Shown here: piece by piece, positions 22,031 through 31,704 of the stretch
Numbering within the stretch: position 1 is the stretch's first letter
Layout of the letters: each line of letters opens with the position of its first letter
Origin: JAPPLB01 sp965204095
Lineage (GTDB): Bacteria > Acidobacteriota > Terriglobia > Bryobacterales > UBA6623
Direction of reading: 5' to 3'
Assembly: GCA_965204095.1 (NCBI GenBank)
Contig: OZ241991.1
Location: 5,518,001-5,582,000 of the forward strand
DNA: 64,000 nucleotides
The notes under the pieces: model-generated
Database searches by the model: none
What the model was told of the DNA's origin: nothing
What the model saw: only the letters and a program-made list of their open reading frames with translations
Program-made: the position numbers and the translations under genes

Positions 22031-25000
22031 ATGAGGCTGCGCCGGCTGGCCAGCCTCGTTCTGCTCGGCAGCCTCATCCTCACCGCGCCGCTGGCCCAGG
22101 CCGCAAACTTCGCCCCCGAACGGACCATCACCGACCAGACCTTTGGTCTGCCCGGGTCGAATTGCTCGGGGCCCTGGACCGCTCGCGTGGACCTGCACCT
22201 CCCCCCTGCCTCCGTCAGAGGGGGTGAGACGCCGACCTACACCCTCACAGACGGCACCTGTACCCCCAGCACCGGGGCAACCTCCTGCGGCCTGCCCCCG
22301 GGCCTCACGCGCACGACTGAATCGACTGGAGAAAGGCTCTCCGGCACGCTGGCTGCTGACTTGAAGACGGCGACCGCAGCCCACTACTCCCTGATCTGGA
22401 CCGTCACCGACAGCGACGGCTCCGATTCGTTGACCTTTGAGATTGCGATTGCCGACGAGCGGCCCGTATTGGAGGATCTCTATACGCACACGAACGGCGG
22501 CTCCTGGACGACCAACACCAACTGGGCCGCCGATATCCCTGCCGCCACCTGCCTGAACAGCTTGCACGGCATCACGCTGCAAGGAAACGGGACCGGGACC
22601 GGGGTCGGACGGGTGTCGGAGATCAACCTCCCCAGCAACAACCTGACCGGGGAGATGCCCGAGAGCCTGGGCAACCCGGACAACGGGCACGGGCACGAAG
22701 ACGAACACGGGCACGAAGACGAAGACGAGGAGATGCACGAAGACGAGGTATACCTGAAGCGCTTGAAAGTGCTTGACCTCTCCAACAACCACCTGGCCGG
22801 GGAGATGCCCGAGGGCCTGGGTCACCTGTTCACCTTGAACACGCTCAACCTCTCCTACAACGAGTTGACTGGGGAGATTCCCGCGGATGTGACCGAAACG
22901 CACTTCTTGTACGAGCTCGACCTCTCCAACAACAAACTGACCGGACCGGTTCCCGATGCCGTGTTCCACGAGGGCTTTGACCACCCAGGCCACAATCGAC
23001 ATGTCAACCTCTCCCACAACGAGCTGACCGGGGGGATTCCCGAGTCCCTGAGTCCGCTCATGCCCGACTTGCTCACCCTTGACCTCTCCCACAACAAGCT
23101 GACCGGGGAGATTCCCAGCAACCTGCGCACCCTAGGCAGTCTCGAGGTCCTCTCTCTCCACAACAACCAACTGAGCGGGGAGATTCCCCCCGGGATCGGT
23201 AACCTGACCAGCCTGATCTTGCTCCAGCTCGAAAACAACCAACTGAGCGGGGATATCCCCGACCTCAGCGGCCTGACCAGCCTGTCCCAACTCAATCTCA
23301 GCCACAACCGCCTGACCGGGGAGATTCCCCCCCTGCCCGGCCCGCCCCAGAACGGCGGACCCCCCGGGCAGCCCCCCATCGGGCAGCCCCCCATCGGCGG
23401 GCTGCCCCCCGGCGGGCTGCCTCCCATCGGCGGGCTGCCCCCCACATTGCAGCTCCTCAATCTCAGCCACAATCAACTCGACGGGGAGATCCCCGAGGAA
23501 GTGGCCAAGCTGAGCCTATTGACCACGCTCGACCTCTCCCACAATCAACTCGCCGGAGAGGTTCCCGCCCTCTCCGGCCTGAGTGGACTCCTTATACTCT
23601 GGCTCCATAACAACCAACTGAGCGGCCCGTTTCCCACCGGCCTGCCCTCATTCACCCTGACTTCGCTTCACCTGCACAACAACCAATTCGAAGGGGAGAT
23701 TCCCTCTACCCTGGGCTTCTTTCCCTGGTTGCAGAGCCTCCGGCTTCACAACAACCAACTGAGCGGGCCGATTCCCGAGCTCAGCGTCCCGACCCCCCAC
23801 CTGCAATTCCTCTCCCTGTATGACAACCCGCGGGTGAACCGTCCCACGCTGTACGGCTATCCCGCCAGCCTGAACACCAAGACCCACCTGCATCTGCTCG
23901 CCCCCGGCAATGGCGCGGCAGTGTGTCTGCCCAGCACGAGTGGCGGGGCCGACTGCACCATCCCGACCAAGGTGGACCAGTTGCGCTTGGACCCCGTCAG
24001 CCCCACCGAACTCAGCGCCACATGGGAACCGCAACCCGCCGACTCCGCCCCGGACAACTATGTCGTAGAGTACGAGACGACCGCCGGCTGGGTTGACACC
24101 AACGTGAAGGTCCACGTTTTCCCCCCCCCAAACTCCTCTGCCGCCCGCATCACCGGGCTGACCCCCGGCGAATCCTACCGGGTGCGGGTCCGCCCGGCCA
24201 GTGAGACCACCCCCTGGTTGCTGTCCGATATCACCCTGCCCGGTGAGCCGCCCTCTACCACCAACGGCAGGGGCAGCGGCAGGGGTAGCGGCAGCGACGG
24301 GGGTAGCGGTGGCGGCGGTGGTGGCGGCGGTGGCGGCGGCGGGTCCAGTCGTGGAAGGGCGCCCTCTGCGCCCCGGAACCTGACGGCCGTGGGCGGAGAC
24401 GGCCAGGTCGTGCTGCACTGGGACGCTCCGGAGGACGACGGCGGCTCTCCGATCAGCGATTACGAGTACCGCATCCTCCGCAGGACCTCCTGGCGTTCCA
24501 CCGGCTCCACCAACACCACCCATACCGTCAGCGGCCTCGACAACGGCGTCACCTATGTCTTCGAAGTGCTGGCGATGAACCGCAGGGGCCCTAGTCGGGC
24601 TTCCAACCAGGCCGAGGCCACTCCGACGTTGCCGGAAGTGTTCACCCTGGACTTCCCGCACTTCGCCAACGGCGAGGGCGTCACGTCCGGGGTGGTGCTC
24701 GTCAATGCGGGCGCCAAAGCGATCCGCCCCGCGCTGTTCTTCTCCGATCGGCAAGGCGAGCCGATTGACGCCGCGTCGGTGGTGGATATGGGGGGCGGTC
24801 TGGAGGTCCGAGACGACGGCGGGCTGACCGTTCGGAGTGCGATCGAGCCGCTGGGAGAACTCGCGGTCTCGACTCACGGGCAAGGGCCGCTGGTGAGCGG
24901 CTCGGTGCAAGCGGTCGCGGTGGGTCCCATCGGCGGGGTGCTGCGCTACCGCGTCCCGCAGGTCGGGGTGACTGCGGTGGGGACCGGCCCGCCGGTGCGG

Positions 25001-26083
25001 GACGCCCTGTTCCCGGCCCGCCGCAAGCAGGGAGGCATCCGCACGGCGGCGGCGCTGCACAACGTGGGCGAGGAAGCGGTCGAGGTGACGTGCCGGTTGA
25101 TGAGCGGGGGCGCGGTGCTGGAGGAGGCGGCGATTCCTCTGGAGGCCAACGGGCAGACGTCGTGGTTCATCGAAGAGGCGTTCACCGGGGCCGATACGAC
25201 GGACTTCGCGGGGACGGTGCGCTGCACGTCGCCGTGGGAGGGGAGGTTCACGGGATTGGCGGTGGAGGTGGATGCCGCCCAGCGCGTCTTCACCACGCTG
25301 CCGCTGACGCCGGTGGACCGCACGGGAGGCAGTGACGGAGAAACCGTGCTGCACTTTGCGCATTTCGTCAACGGGACCGGCAGCACCTCCGAGATGGTCT
25401 TCGTGAATCTGTCCATCGAGCCGAGCCGTCCCGCTCGGGGCCCTTTTTATCCGGCCATCCTTGCGAGCCGTCCCGTTATTTATTTCCATGACACCGAGGG
25501 CAACCCGATTGCCCCCGCATCGGTGGTGGACCTCACGGGCGATCTGGAGGTCACCGAGGACGGTGCTCTGACGGTCCGCGCCGAGATGGAACCCCTGGGC
25601 CAACTCAGGATTGCAACGCACGGGCGAGGGGAGCTGACGACGGGATCGGTGCGGGTGGTCTCGGAGGGTCCCATCGGCGGGATGCTGCGCTTTGACCTGC
25701 CCCACGTCGGGGTGGGCGTGGCGGGGGCCGGCCAACCGGTCAGCGACGCCATGATCCCGGTGCGCCGCCGGGAGGGAGGCATCACCACCGGGGTCGCGCT
25801 CCACAACCTGGAATCGAGCGCGGCGTTGGCGCGCTGCGAACTGCTGCGAGAGGGCGTGCGGCTCGACACCGTGAGTGTCCCTCTGGGTCCCAACGGGCAG
25901 ACCTCCTGGACGATCAACCAGGCGTTCCCCGCGGCCGACACGTCCGACTTCGCGGGGTCGCTGCGCTGCACCGCGACAGGGGGACGGCTGTTCACCGCCG
26001 TGGCCCTGGAAATGGACTCCGGCGCCCGCACCTTCACCACGCTGCCGGTGGTGCCGGTCCCGGAGATGCCGTCTCGGGAATAG
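22031..26083 (+). CDS. secreted LRR / FN3 multidomain protein, 1350 aa
   Basis: Signal peptide MRLRRLASLVLLGSLILTA..AQA. An Ig/cadherin-like region follows to about 140. Then come plant-type leucine-rich repeats (LxxLDLSxNxLTGEIP pattern) to about 640. Two FN3-like domains are joined by a Gly/Ser-rich linker (about 660-880). Two C-terminal repeats of a roughly 225-residue domain begin FPHFANGEGVTSG and FAHFVNGTGSTSE, with ANGQTSWFI and TDFAG motifs. Likely an extracellular or surface adhesion protein. Low-complexity inserts (His/Glu/Asp-rich, Pro/Gly-rich) interrupt the LRRs in frame. A tiny frame ending in TGA 22032-22034 overlaps the start. Confidence 0.85.
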   Translation: MRLRRLASLVLLGSLILTAPLAQAANFAPERTITDQTFGLPGSNCSGPWTARVDLHLPPASVRGGETPTYTLTDGTCTPSTGATSCGLPPGLTRTTESTGERLSGTLAADLKTATAAHYSLIWTVTDSDGSDSLTFEIAIADERPVLEDLYTHTNGGSWTTNTNWAADIPAATCLNSLHGITLQGNGTGTGVGRVSEINLPSNNLTGEMPESLGNPDNGHGHEDEHGHEDEDEEMHEDEVYLKRLKVLDLSNNHLAGEMPEGLGHLFTLNTLNLSYNELTGEIPADVTETHFLYELDLSNNKLTGPVPDAVFHEGFDHPGHNRHVNLSHNELTGGIPESLSPLMPDLLTLDLSHNKLTGEIPSNLRTLGSLEVLSLHNNQLSGEIPPGIGNLTSLILLQLENNQLSGDIPDLSGLTSLSQLNLSHNRLTGEIPPLPGPPQNGGPPGQPPIGQPPIGGLPPGGLPPIGGLPPTLQLLNLSHNQLDGEIPEEVAKLSLLTTLDLSHNQLAGEVPALSGLSGLLILWLHNNQLSGPFPTGLPSFTLTSLHLHNNQFEGEIPSTLGFFPWLQSLRLHNNQLSGPIPELSVPTPHLQFLSLYDNPRVNRPTLYGYPASLNTKTHLHLLAPGNGAAVCLPSTSGGADCTIPTKVDQLRLDPVSPTELSATWEPQPADSAPDNYVVEYETTAGWVDTNVKVHVFPPPNSSAARITGLTPGESYRVRVRPASETTPWLLSDITLPGEPPSTTNGRGSGRGSGSDGGSGGGGGGGGGGGGSSRGRAPSAPRNLTAVGGDGQVVLHWDAPEDDGGSPISDYEYRILRRTSWRSTGSTNTTHTVSGLDNGVTYVFEVLAMNRRGPSRASNQAEATPTLPEVFTLDFPHFANGEGVTSGVVLVNAGAKAIRPALFFSDRQGEPIDAASVVDMGGGLEVRDDGGLTVRSAIEPLGELAVSTHGQGPLVSGSVQAVAVGPIGGVLRYRVPQVGVTAVGTGPPVRDALFPARRKQGGIRTAAALHNVGEEAVEVTCRLMSGGAVLEEAAIPLEANGQTSWFIEEAFTGADTTDFAGTVRCTSPWEGRFTGLAVEVDAAQRVFTTLPLTPVDRTGGSDGETVLHFAHFVNGTGSTSEMVFVNLSIEPSRPARGPFYPAILASRPVIYFHDTEGNPIAPASVVDLTGDLEVTEDGALTVRAEMEPLGQLRIATHGRGELTTGSVRVVSEGPIGGMLRFDLPHVGVGVAGAGQPVSDAMIPVRRREGGITTGVALHNLESSAALARCELLREGVRLDTVSVPLGPNGQTSWTINQAFPAADTSDFAGSLRCTATGGRLFTAVALEMDSGARTFTTLPVVPVPEMPSRE

Positions 26084-26089
26084 ACGCCG

Positions 26090-26385
26090 TAGCAGAATTC
26101 CCAGGTGATGCCCCAGCAGAGCTTGCCGCTAGTCAGGTCTTCCACACGCCGAAGGTAGCGGAGCATCTGAGTCGAGGGCGCGTTTTTTCTCACGCCGTCG
26201 CCCGGAGCTTCAGTCGAGTGGGCGTAGCCAGCGCTTGGACTCGACGACCGCAAGACCGAACTCATAGCGCTTCCATTCCTCGGGGAAGACGTTGGCGCGG
26301 TCCTTCGCCGCCGCGTCTCGGAACAGCAGGCCGTCGGGCACGTCTTCCCGGCCGTCAGACGTTTCTTCTGGAGCGGAGCGGTCCT
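26090..26385 (-). pseudogene. type IIG restriction-modification (Eco57I/PglX-like) scrap
   Basis: Minus-strand frames read DGREDVPDGLLFRDAAAKD, FGLAVVESKRWLRPLD, then after a frame change APSTQMLRYLRRVEDLTSGK and LCWGIT. These match, in order, the N-terminal region of class IIG methylase-nucleases (LFRD, A.VEAKRW.RPLD, TPSTQMLRYLRRV...LRWGILTNG). Only about 95 codons survive, with at least one frameshift, abutting the 3' end of the LRR gene. Confidence 0.65.
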
Positions 26386-26456
26386 CCGCCTATGGTTTTC
26401 ACGAATTACGGCCTTTCCGCGTTCTCCGGCCGTCGGGTGGTGAGAAATGCAGGCAA

Positions 26457-27270
26457 GGGCCTGTTAACACTAATCTGCAAGAATGTTTTCTAATAGGGCA
26501 TGGAGATCACCGAGGAGCAGTACCGCCGTATCGAGCCCGTCCTGCCGCGCCAGCGCGGTAACGTGAGCCTGTCGAATCTCACGGTTTTGAACGCTATCTT
26601 GTATGTCGCCGAGCAGGGCTCGAAGTGGCGTGGGCTGCCGCGACGCTTCGGGAACTGGCACACCATCTACACCCGCATGAACCGCTGGTCCAAGAACGGC
26701 GTGCTGGACGCGGTGTTCGAAAAGCTGCAGAGAGAGCAGTTGGTGCGCATCCGAGTGGAGGCGGTTTCGATGGACTCGACCATCGTGAAGGCGCATCCGG
26801 ACGGCACGGGGGCGTCAAAAAAAACGGTCCCCAAGCGATCGGCCAATCGCGCGGCGGATGGAGCACCAAGGTTCATCTGGTTGCCGCGAATGCTCGAACG
26901 GCGATAACGTTCGCTCTCTCGCCCGGCCAGGTGCACGACGCTCCCCAGGGCCGCGATCTGCTGGCCGGACTGGGGCCGTTGCCCGAGCCGCTCCCACTGC
27001 TGATGGACAGCGCCTATGAGGACGATCAAACCCGTCAATTGGCGCTGGATTTTGGATGGATTCCTGTCGTTCTGCCGCGTCGGACCCGTCTGGAACCGTG
27101 GGAATACGACCGCCTGCTGTACCGCCGCCGCAACGAAGTCGAGCGGCTCTTCCGGCGGCTCAAAGGCTTCCGGCGCATCTTCTCGCGTTTCGATAAGCTC
27201 GATGTGATGTTTCTCGCTTTCCTGCACTTCGCTCTGGTCGTCGAGGCCCTGCGTTAGGGTTAACAGGCCC
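26457..27270 (+). mobile_element. IS5-family (IS427-like) insertion sequence
   Basis: Terminal inverted repeats GGGCCTGTTAACaCTAA (26457) and GGGCCTGTTAACcCTAA (reverse complement, ending 27270) bound an 814-bp element with one two-frame transposase. The right end abuts the right copy of the 80-bp inverted repeat. I could not identify a clean target duplication. Confidence 0.85.
26500..27257 (+). CDS. IS5-family transposase, two frames joined at an A8 slip site
   Basis: Frame one (from ATG 26500): MEITEEQYRRIEPVLPRQRG, WRGLPRRFGNWHTIYTRMNRW, and the first catalytic Asp in VSMDSTIVKAHPDG. Eight A residues at about 26816-26823 allow a -1 shift. Frame two continues KNGPQAIGQSRGGWSTKVHL, LLMDSAYEDDQTR (second Asp), RNEVERLFRRLKGFRR (Glu). 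The layout matches IS427-type elements that make the fused transposase by programmed frameshifting. All three catalytic acidic residues are present, so it may be active. Confidence 0.85.
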
Positions 27271-27348
27271 TAGTTTTTCCTCCGCCCGCGCTCGGATCAT
27301 TCAAGCTGAAAACATCCGGGTCGGTATCAACGCCGCTTGATCAGGAGG
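27270..27348. repeat. 80-bp inverted repeat, right copy
   Basis: Reverse-complement match of 21751-21830, here in plus orientation, ending in GGCATCAACGCCGCTTGA-like sequence (GINAA-stop). It begins at the IS5 right end. See the left copy. Confidence 0.7.
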
Positions 27349-27446
27349 AAGTTTCAAGTCAGATCGGTGGCGGCCGCTCGCTCCCCGGCTGCGGTTTCGC
27401 CGCCCTTTCCGGATCTCGCGTCCCCCTGCCGGTCGCCTTCTCTCCC

Positions 27447-27463
27447 ACGCACTTGAAGTGCGT
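27447..27463. promoter_or_regulatory. 17-bp palindrome upstream of parA, copy 1
   Basis: ACGCACTT-G-AAGTGCGT, a perfect inverted repeat 100 bp before the parA start. It is identical at 49005-49021. A conserved TTGCCA...AGAATT promoter-like stretch follows in both copies. It is a candidate operator or partition site for the RHH protein. Confidence 0.55.
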
Positions 27464-27562
27464 TGCCGCGTGGTCCGGACTTGCCAGAATCCTGAATCCG
27501 TACAGAATTGAAATGATGTGCGCTTGCACTCCCGCAGGCCTGCAAGAACTGAGACCACGCCT

Positions 27563-28211
27563 ATGAAAACCATCGCGCTCCTGAGTCAGAAAGGCGGCTC
27601 CGGCAAGACCACCCTCGCCTTGCACCTGGCGGTCGCTTCTGCCGCCGAAGGCCGCAACACCGCCGTCATCGACCTCGATCCGCAGGCTTCCTCCGCCAAC
27701 TGGTCGGACCGCCGCGCGGCCGAGCTGCCCGTTGTGCTGTCCACTCATGCGAGCCGGCTGCGGCATGAAATCCAGCGGGTCCGCGAGATCGGCGGCGAAA
27801 TGCTGTAGGTCGACACCGCTCCGCATTTCCGACAGCGCTGCTCTGGAAGCGGCGCGCGTCGCCGATCTGGTTCTCATTCCCTGCCGGCCGGCGATCCTCG
27901 ATCTGGAAGCGATCACCAATACCCTCGCCTTCATCCGCACCACCGGCACGCCGGCGCTAGTCGTTCTCAACGCCATCGCGGCAACCGGCCAGGACGCCTC
28001 GCTCGCCGAGGAAGCCCTTTCCTCGCACAACGTGGAAACCTGCCCGGTCCGCTTGGGCCGCCGCGTCGCTTTCGCCCGCTCCTTGCTCAGCGGCCAGACC
28101 GCGCAGGAGTTCGAACCCATGGGCAAGGCCTCCCATGAAGTTGCACGCTTACACGACTTCATCGCTGCACGCCTGCAGGACTTCAATCCTTCAACGAATG
28201 GAACTGCCTGA
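27563..28211 (+). pseudogene. ParA-type partition ATPase, inactivated copy
   Basis: Starts MKTIALLSQKGGSGKTTLAL with the deviant Walker A motif and DLDPQASSANW. It is closely similar to the intact copy at 49121. A TAC codon has become TAG at about 27806 (EML-stop) and an extra T follows (GCATTTCC against GCATTCC), so the frame is broken twice. The remainder (ALEAARVADLVLIPCRPAIL ...) is still recognisable to the end. Family role: ATP-driven partition of plasmids or integrative elements. This copy cannot give a full product. Confidence 0.85.
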
Positions 28212-28212
28212 C

Positions 28213-28431
28213 ATGACCAGCAACCAATTCGCCGCCGCTCTCAAGTCCCGCGCCCCGGCGCCGCAACCCCCCACTCCTTCCCGCTCCCCTTCGCCCGCGC
28301 AGGCGAGCGCGAAACGTAAGCACGTCGGCGGCTACTTCGCCCCCGCCGTAGCCAAGCAGCTTCGCTTGCAGGCCTCCGAGGAGGAAACCACCGTGCAGGA
28401 GCTTCTCTGCGAAGCCCTTACGCTGCTCTAG
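28213..28431 (+). CDS. ribbon-helix-helix partition partner, C-terminally truncated copy
   Basis: 72 residues: MTSNQFAAALKSRAPAP, then KRKHVGGYFAPAVAKQLRL and ETTVQELLCEALTLL. The intact paralog at 49770 continues FAKRGLPLP. Here TAG follows LL directly, at the boundary of an IS110 remnant. The strand-helix-helix core (GGYFAPAVAKQL...TTVQELL) is complete, so the short protein might still bind DNA. It likely acts with ParA and binds the upstream palindrome. Confidence 0.65.
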   Translation: MTSNQFAAALKSRAPAPQPPTPSRSPSPAQASAKRKHVGGYFAPAVAKQLRLQASEEETTVQELLCEALTLL

Positions 28432-28433
28432 CC

Positions 28434-28705
28434 AATCCCTGCCGCTGGGGCAGAACAATACTTTCGAATCGGGCGGCTCGACACCGTGTTGAGTCAGCAA
28501 AGTGCGAATGCGGTTCTTCACACTGGCTCGCGCCCGAACCACCCCAACGCGTTGCTGCAAGACCCGCTTCAAAGCACGCAGCTGCTTGCAGGGTGCGTGC
28601 GCTCGAGGAATGAGATCCACCCGCAGCAAATGAGCAAGGATTTCGGAGTCTATCCTGTCGGGCGTAATGGCGCTTACGTACTTGACGCCGCGTCGTCAAG
28701 TACAT
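28434..28705 (-). pseudogene. IS110-family transposase, internal fragment
   Basis: Minus-strand frame: VSAITPDRIDSEILAHLLR, DLIPRAHAPCKQLRALKRVL, VVRARASVKNRIRTLLTQHG, FCPSGRDWL. This is the DEDD-domain end of IS110/IS1111 transposases (D.ID..LA.LLR...PPxxxRxLR...R.R.KNRIH.LL..HG). Start and C-terminus are missing. Its end coincides with the truncation of the RHH gene. Confidence 0.75.
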
Positions 28706-28722
28706 AAGCAACGTTCTCAAGG

Positions 28723-31704
28723 TCAGTTTCCCGTCTGTTCCGGCCGGTACTGGCGCAGCACCGGCCTGTGGCCGGAGCCGACCAGCAGCGGAACTCCCTC
28801 AGCCCGCACCAGCTTGACGAACGAGACCTTGGGCTCCTCCTGCTGCGTCGCCGGATTGTAGAAGTTGTAGTACCAGAACCCTTCCCCGAAGACGGTGGCG
28901 GCTTCGACCAGGTCGCGCCCGTCGAACAACAGTTCCCGGGATCGTCCCGAGACGGCGAAGCTGCTCTCACCGCCGCCGCTGAATGAGGTTGTGCCCGTTT
29001 CCGCATTGACCCCGAAGACGTAGATCGGGCCCTGCTTCCAGCGGGGATCGTTGGACAGCGCCGGTCCTGAGAAATACCCGGAGGTTTCGACCGTCATCGC
29101 CGCGCAGTTCACGAATTCCCGCAGTTTCTGGTCGTCGGAATTGCCCCGCAGAGCCGCGGCATGGACCTCGTCCGGCTCGCAGGCGCCGGGGAAGTCGGGG
29201 GCATAGATCCCGGCCCCGATCGAGGCGCGCTCCCCGTTCCAGTCGATCTCGATCACATACGAGCTCTTCGGCTGCCACTTCCCCGTCTCCGGGTTGGTGA
29301 ACGCGTAGTAGATCCAGCCCTCATCGACGAGCGACAGGATGCGGTGCAGCTCGTAGTAGTAGTCATTCCCGAAGCCGTCGAGCGACGTTCCCCAGACCAT
29401 GCCCTCACGGGCCGGGTCGGGCGGAAACACATGCGTCAAGGCATCCTCTCCTGACGGCGCGATGCCGTCGACGAAGACGTAGGTCGGCCCGTGCTTCCAG
29501 CGCTCGTCTTCGTTGAACGCCCGGCGGGCTTCTTCCGTGCCGTGCTCCATCGCGTATTCCGCGGCGCACTGCACGAACGCCTTGACGTCGCTCCGGGTGC
29601 GCACCCCCGCAGCCGTCACCGAGTTGTCCGCGCAACTCGGCCCGGAGGCGGAGTGACCGCGCCCGGCGTAGTAGCCCGCGCCGACAAGCAGCGCTACGCC
29701 CTGCGCGTCGACCCTCTTCAGGAATCCGACCTTCGGCTCGTAAGCCCCGGTCTCCGGCTGGTAGGTCCGGTAGTAGACATGGATTTCTCCGAACGTGTCC
29801 GCGGCAGCGGCCAGGTCGCGGCCGCCGAATTGATCCTCGCGCGCCCCGTGGCTGCCCCATTCATGCGGCGCCTTGCCGTCAACGCGGGCCTGGCTGCCGG
29901 TGATGAGCTGGTTGCCCATCGGGTCCAGCACGAACACGTAGTTCGAGCCGTCGGTCCAGCGCGCGTTCCTCTCGAGCTCTTCCTTGGCGAAATAGCCTTC
30001 CGATGCCACCATCATCGCGGCGCAGCGCACGAACTCCCGCAGCGTCTGGGGGCTCGGATCGGCATCCAGGACCGCGGCGCTCACTTCGTCCGGGTAGCAG
30101 GTGCCGGGCCAGTCGCGGGCATACAGCCCGGCGCCGATCACGGCGCGGCTGCCCTCCCAGTCGACCTCGATGACGTAGGACGCCTTGGGCGACTTTCTGC
30201 CGGTGGCCGGATTGGGGAACGAGTAGTAGAGCCAGCCGGAATCGACAAGAGACGTTATTCGGTAGGCCTCGTAGAACAGGTCCGTCCCGAAGTCGTCGAT
30301 GGCCTCTCCCCAGAGCTGGCCCTCGCGGGACGGGTCCGGCGGGTAGACGAAAGTCTGCGAGTCCGTCCCGGACTCGGCGATGCCGTCGACGAAGACGTAG
30401 GTGGGGCCATGCTTCCAGCGTTCGTCCTCGTTGAAGGCGCGGCGGGCCTCCTCCGTGCCGTGCTCGGCGAGGTACTCCGCGGCGCACTCGACGAACGGTT
30501 GGATGTCTTCGAGCGTTTGGACGGCGCCCGCGGCAATGCCGCGGTCGGCGCAACTGCGCGTCATCTTGATGCCGCTGCCGGTGCCCGCGCCCGGATAGAA
30601 GCCCGCGGCCATGATGGAGGTTCTGGATACGGATCGGGCTAGTAAAGGGTGCTGGTAGGAGAAGATGAACTTGCGGGCATAGGTCACCTTGGGGATCTCG
30701 GCGCTGTCGCTGTCGTCCTCGGGATTGTCGAAGTGATACTCGACGAAGCCGCCCCCTTCCTGCTCGGCCGCGGCAAGGATCTGCGGCAGGAGCAGTTCTC
30801 CCGTGACGGCATCGCGGGCTCTGCCGGTAAGCCGGTATTCGTAGCGGTCCGGAAACGCCCCGTGAAAGACCGTATAGCCGGCGGGATCCAACATGAAGAG
30901 GTAGACGGGGCCTGCTATCCAAGGTCCGTTCCGGTCACGGAAAGCGCCCCTTGCCGCTTGGGAAGCAGCAAAACCGTGAGTCTCGCTCAGTTGGCCGATA
31001 TAATGGATCGCCTCGTTGACAAAGACCTTCAAACTGGCGCGATCCACGACCTCTCTGGCCGTTACCTGCGGAATGTGGTGAGAGTCGATGAAGCGCGGAT
31101 CCAGGTGCGGTTCTTGCAGGTCGAATCCGACAAGCAGTACGTACGGGCCCAAGAACAAGGCGTGGCCGCCGAATCCCGGCACCGGTCCGCCGATGGACAG
31201 GCCGCTGGCCCGATCAAAATCATTCGCGGCCGCTCGCAGGATGGCTTCGGCAATCTCAGGCTTGACGATCCTGCCCCCGTGCGCCATGGTGCTCGCATGC
31301 AGGAACACCCGCATGTCGATGGGGGCTAGGCGGTTGGCGACAACCTCCGGGTTGAATGACATGGCGATGGGGAAGATACCCCCGGAACGCCAATCTCCTC
31401 CCTCCTGGCGCAAGAAGCAAAAGGCGTGCGCGAGTTGCAACTGGTCGGTGTATCCGATGCTGAACAAGTAGTCTCTGGCTGCCAGCGCGAACATCCTCAG
31501 GTTGTCGGCAGTAGGGTTCGCCGCCACTTCAGAAGCGGTGATGCTCGGTGTGACGAGCGGGTTCTCGACGTAGTTCGGCGGAGGCGGACAGGCGTCCTGC
31601 CCGGATACCGATTGCGCGGCAAACAACATGAGGCAAATCAGCCCCACAAAGAGACGTAAGGAATTGAGCGGATGCAGGTTATGAGGGTCTTGAGACCGTA
31701 TCAT
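28723..31704 (-). CDS. secreted protein with five tandem Cache-type domains, 993 aa
   Basis: Signal peptide LRLFVGLICLMLFAAQSVSG. An N-terminal divergent unit (about 40-360) is followed by two double modules. Each contains FVQCAAEYxxEHGTEEARRAFNEDERWKHGP-like sequence, YVFVDGIAxSG, PPDPxREG, GWxYYxFxNPxTG, then REFVxCAAM, GYFAxxxL and FGGRD, and ends VGAGYY. The aromatic strands and the YVF.D..G pattern are typical of small-ligand-binding single Cache domains. There is no membrane helix after the signal, so it is periplasmic or secreted. A paralog is transcribed divergently at 32215. The tandem operator candidate at 31838 lies upstream. Confidence 0.8.
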   Translation of the reverse strand: MIRSQDPHNLHPLNSLRLFVGLICLMLFAAQSVSGQDACPPPPNYVENPLVTPSITASEVAANPTADNLRMFALAARDYLFSIGYTDQLQLAHAFCFLRQEGGDWRSGGIFPIAMSFNPEVVANRLAPIDMRVFLHASTMAHGGRIVKPEIAEAILRAAANDFDRASGLSIGGPVPGFGGHALFLGPYVLLVGFDLQEPHLDPRFIDSHHIPQVTAREVVDRASLKVFVNEAIHYIGQLSETHGFAASQAARGAFRDRNGPWIAGPVYLFMLDPAGYTVFHGAFPDRYEYRLTGRARDAVTGELLLPQILAAAEQEGGGFVEYHFDNPEDDSDSAEIPKVTYARKFIFSYQHPLLARSVSRTSIMAAGFYPGAGTGSGIKMTRSCADRGIAAGAVQTLEDIQPFVECAAEYLAEHGTEEARRAFNEDERWKHGPTYVFVDGIAESGTDSQTFVYPPDPSREGQLWGEAIDDFGTDLFYEAYRITSLVDSGWLYYSFPNPATGRKSPKASYVIEVDWEGSRAVIGAGLYARDWPGTCYPDEVSAAVLDADPSPQTLREFVRCAAMMVASEGYFAKEELERNARWTDGSNYVFVLDPMGNQLITGSQARVDGKAPHEWGSHGAREDQFGGRDLAAAADTFGEIHVYYRTYQPETGAYEPKVGFLKRVDAQGVALLVGAGYYAGRGHSASGPSCADNSVTAAGVRTRSDVKAFVQCAAEYAMEHGTEEARRAFNEDERWKHGPTYVFVDGIAPSGEDALTHVFPPDPAREGMVWGTSLDGFGNDYYYELHRILSLVDEGWIYYAFTNPETGKWQPKSSYVIEIDWNGERASIGAGIYAPDFPGACEPDEVHAAALRGNSDDQKLREFVNCAAMTVETSGYFSGPALSNDPRWKQGPIYVFGVNAETGTTSFSGGGESSFAVSGRSRELLFDGRDLVEAATVFGEGFWYYNFYNPATQQEEPKVSFVKLVRAEGVPLLVGSGHRPVLRQYRPEQTGN

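Noticed and set aside
21834..22034. Small plus-strand frame ending inside the LRR start as a leader peptide
   Set aside because: The stop overlaps the LRR start, which could mean coupling, but no Shine-Dalgarno precedes its ATG codons and the peptide has no recognisable character.
23648..25804. 718-codon minus-strand frame
   Set aside because: Antisense of the LRR protein; low-complexity, no ribosome-binding site or domain.
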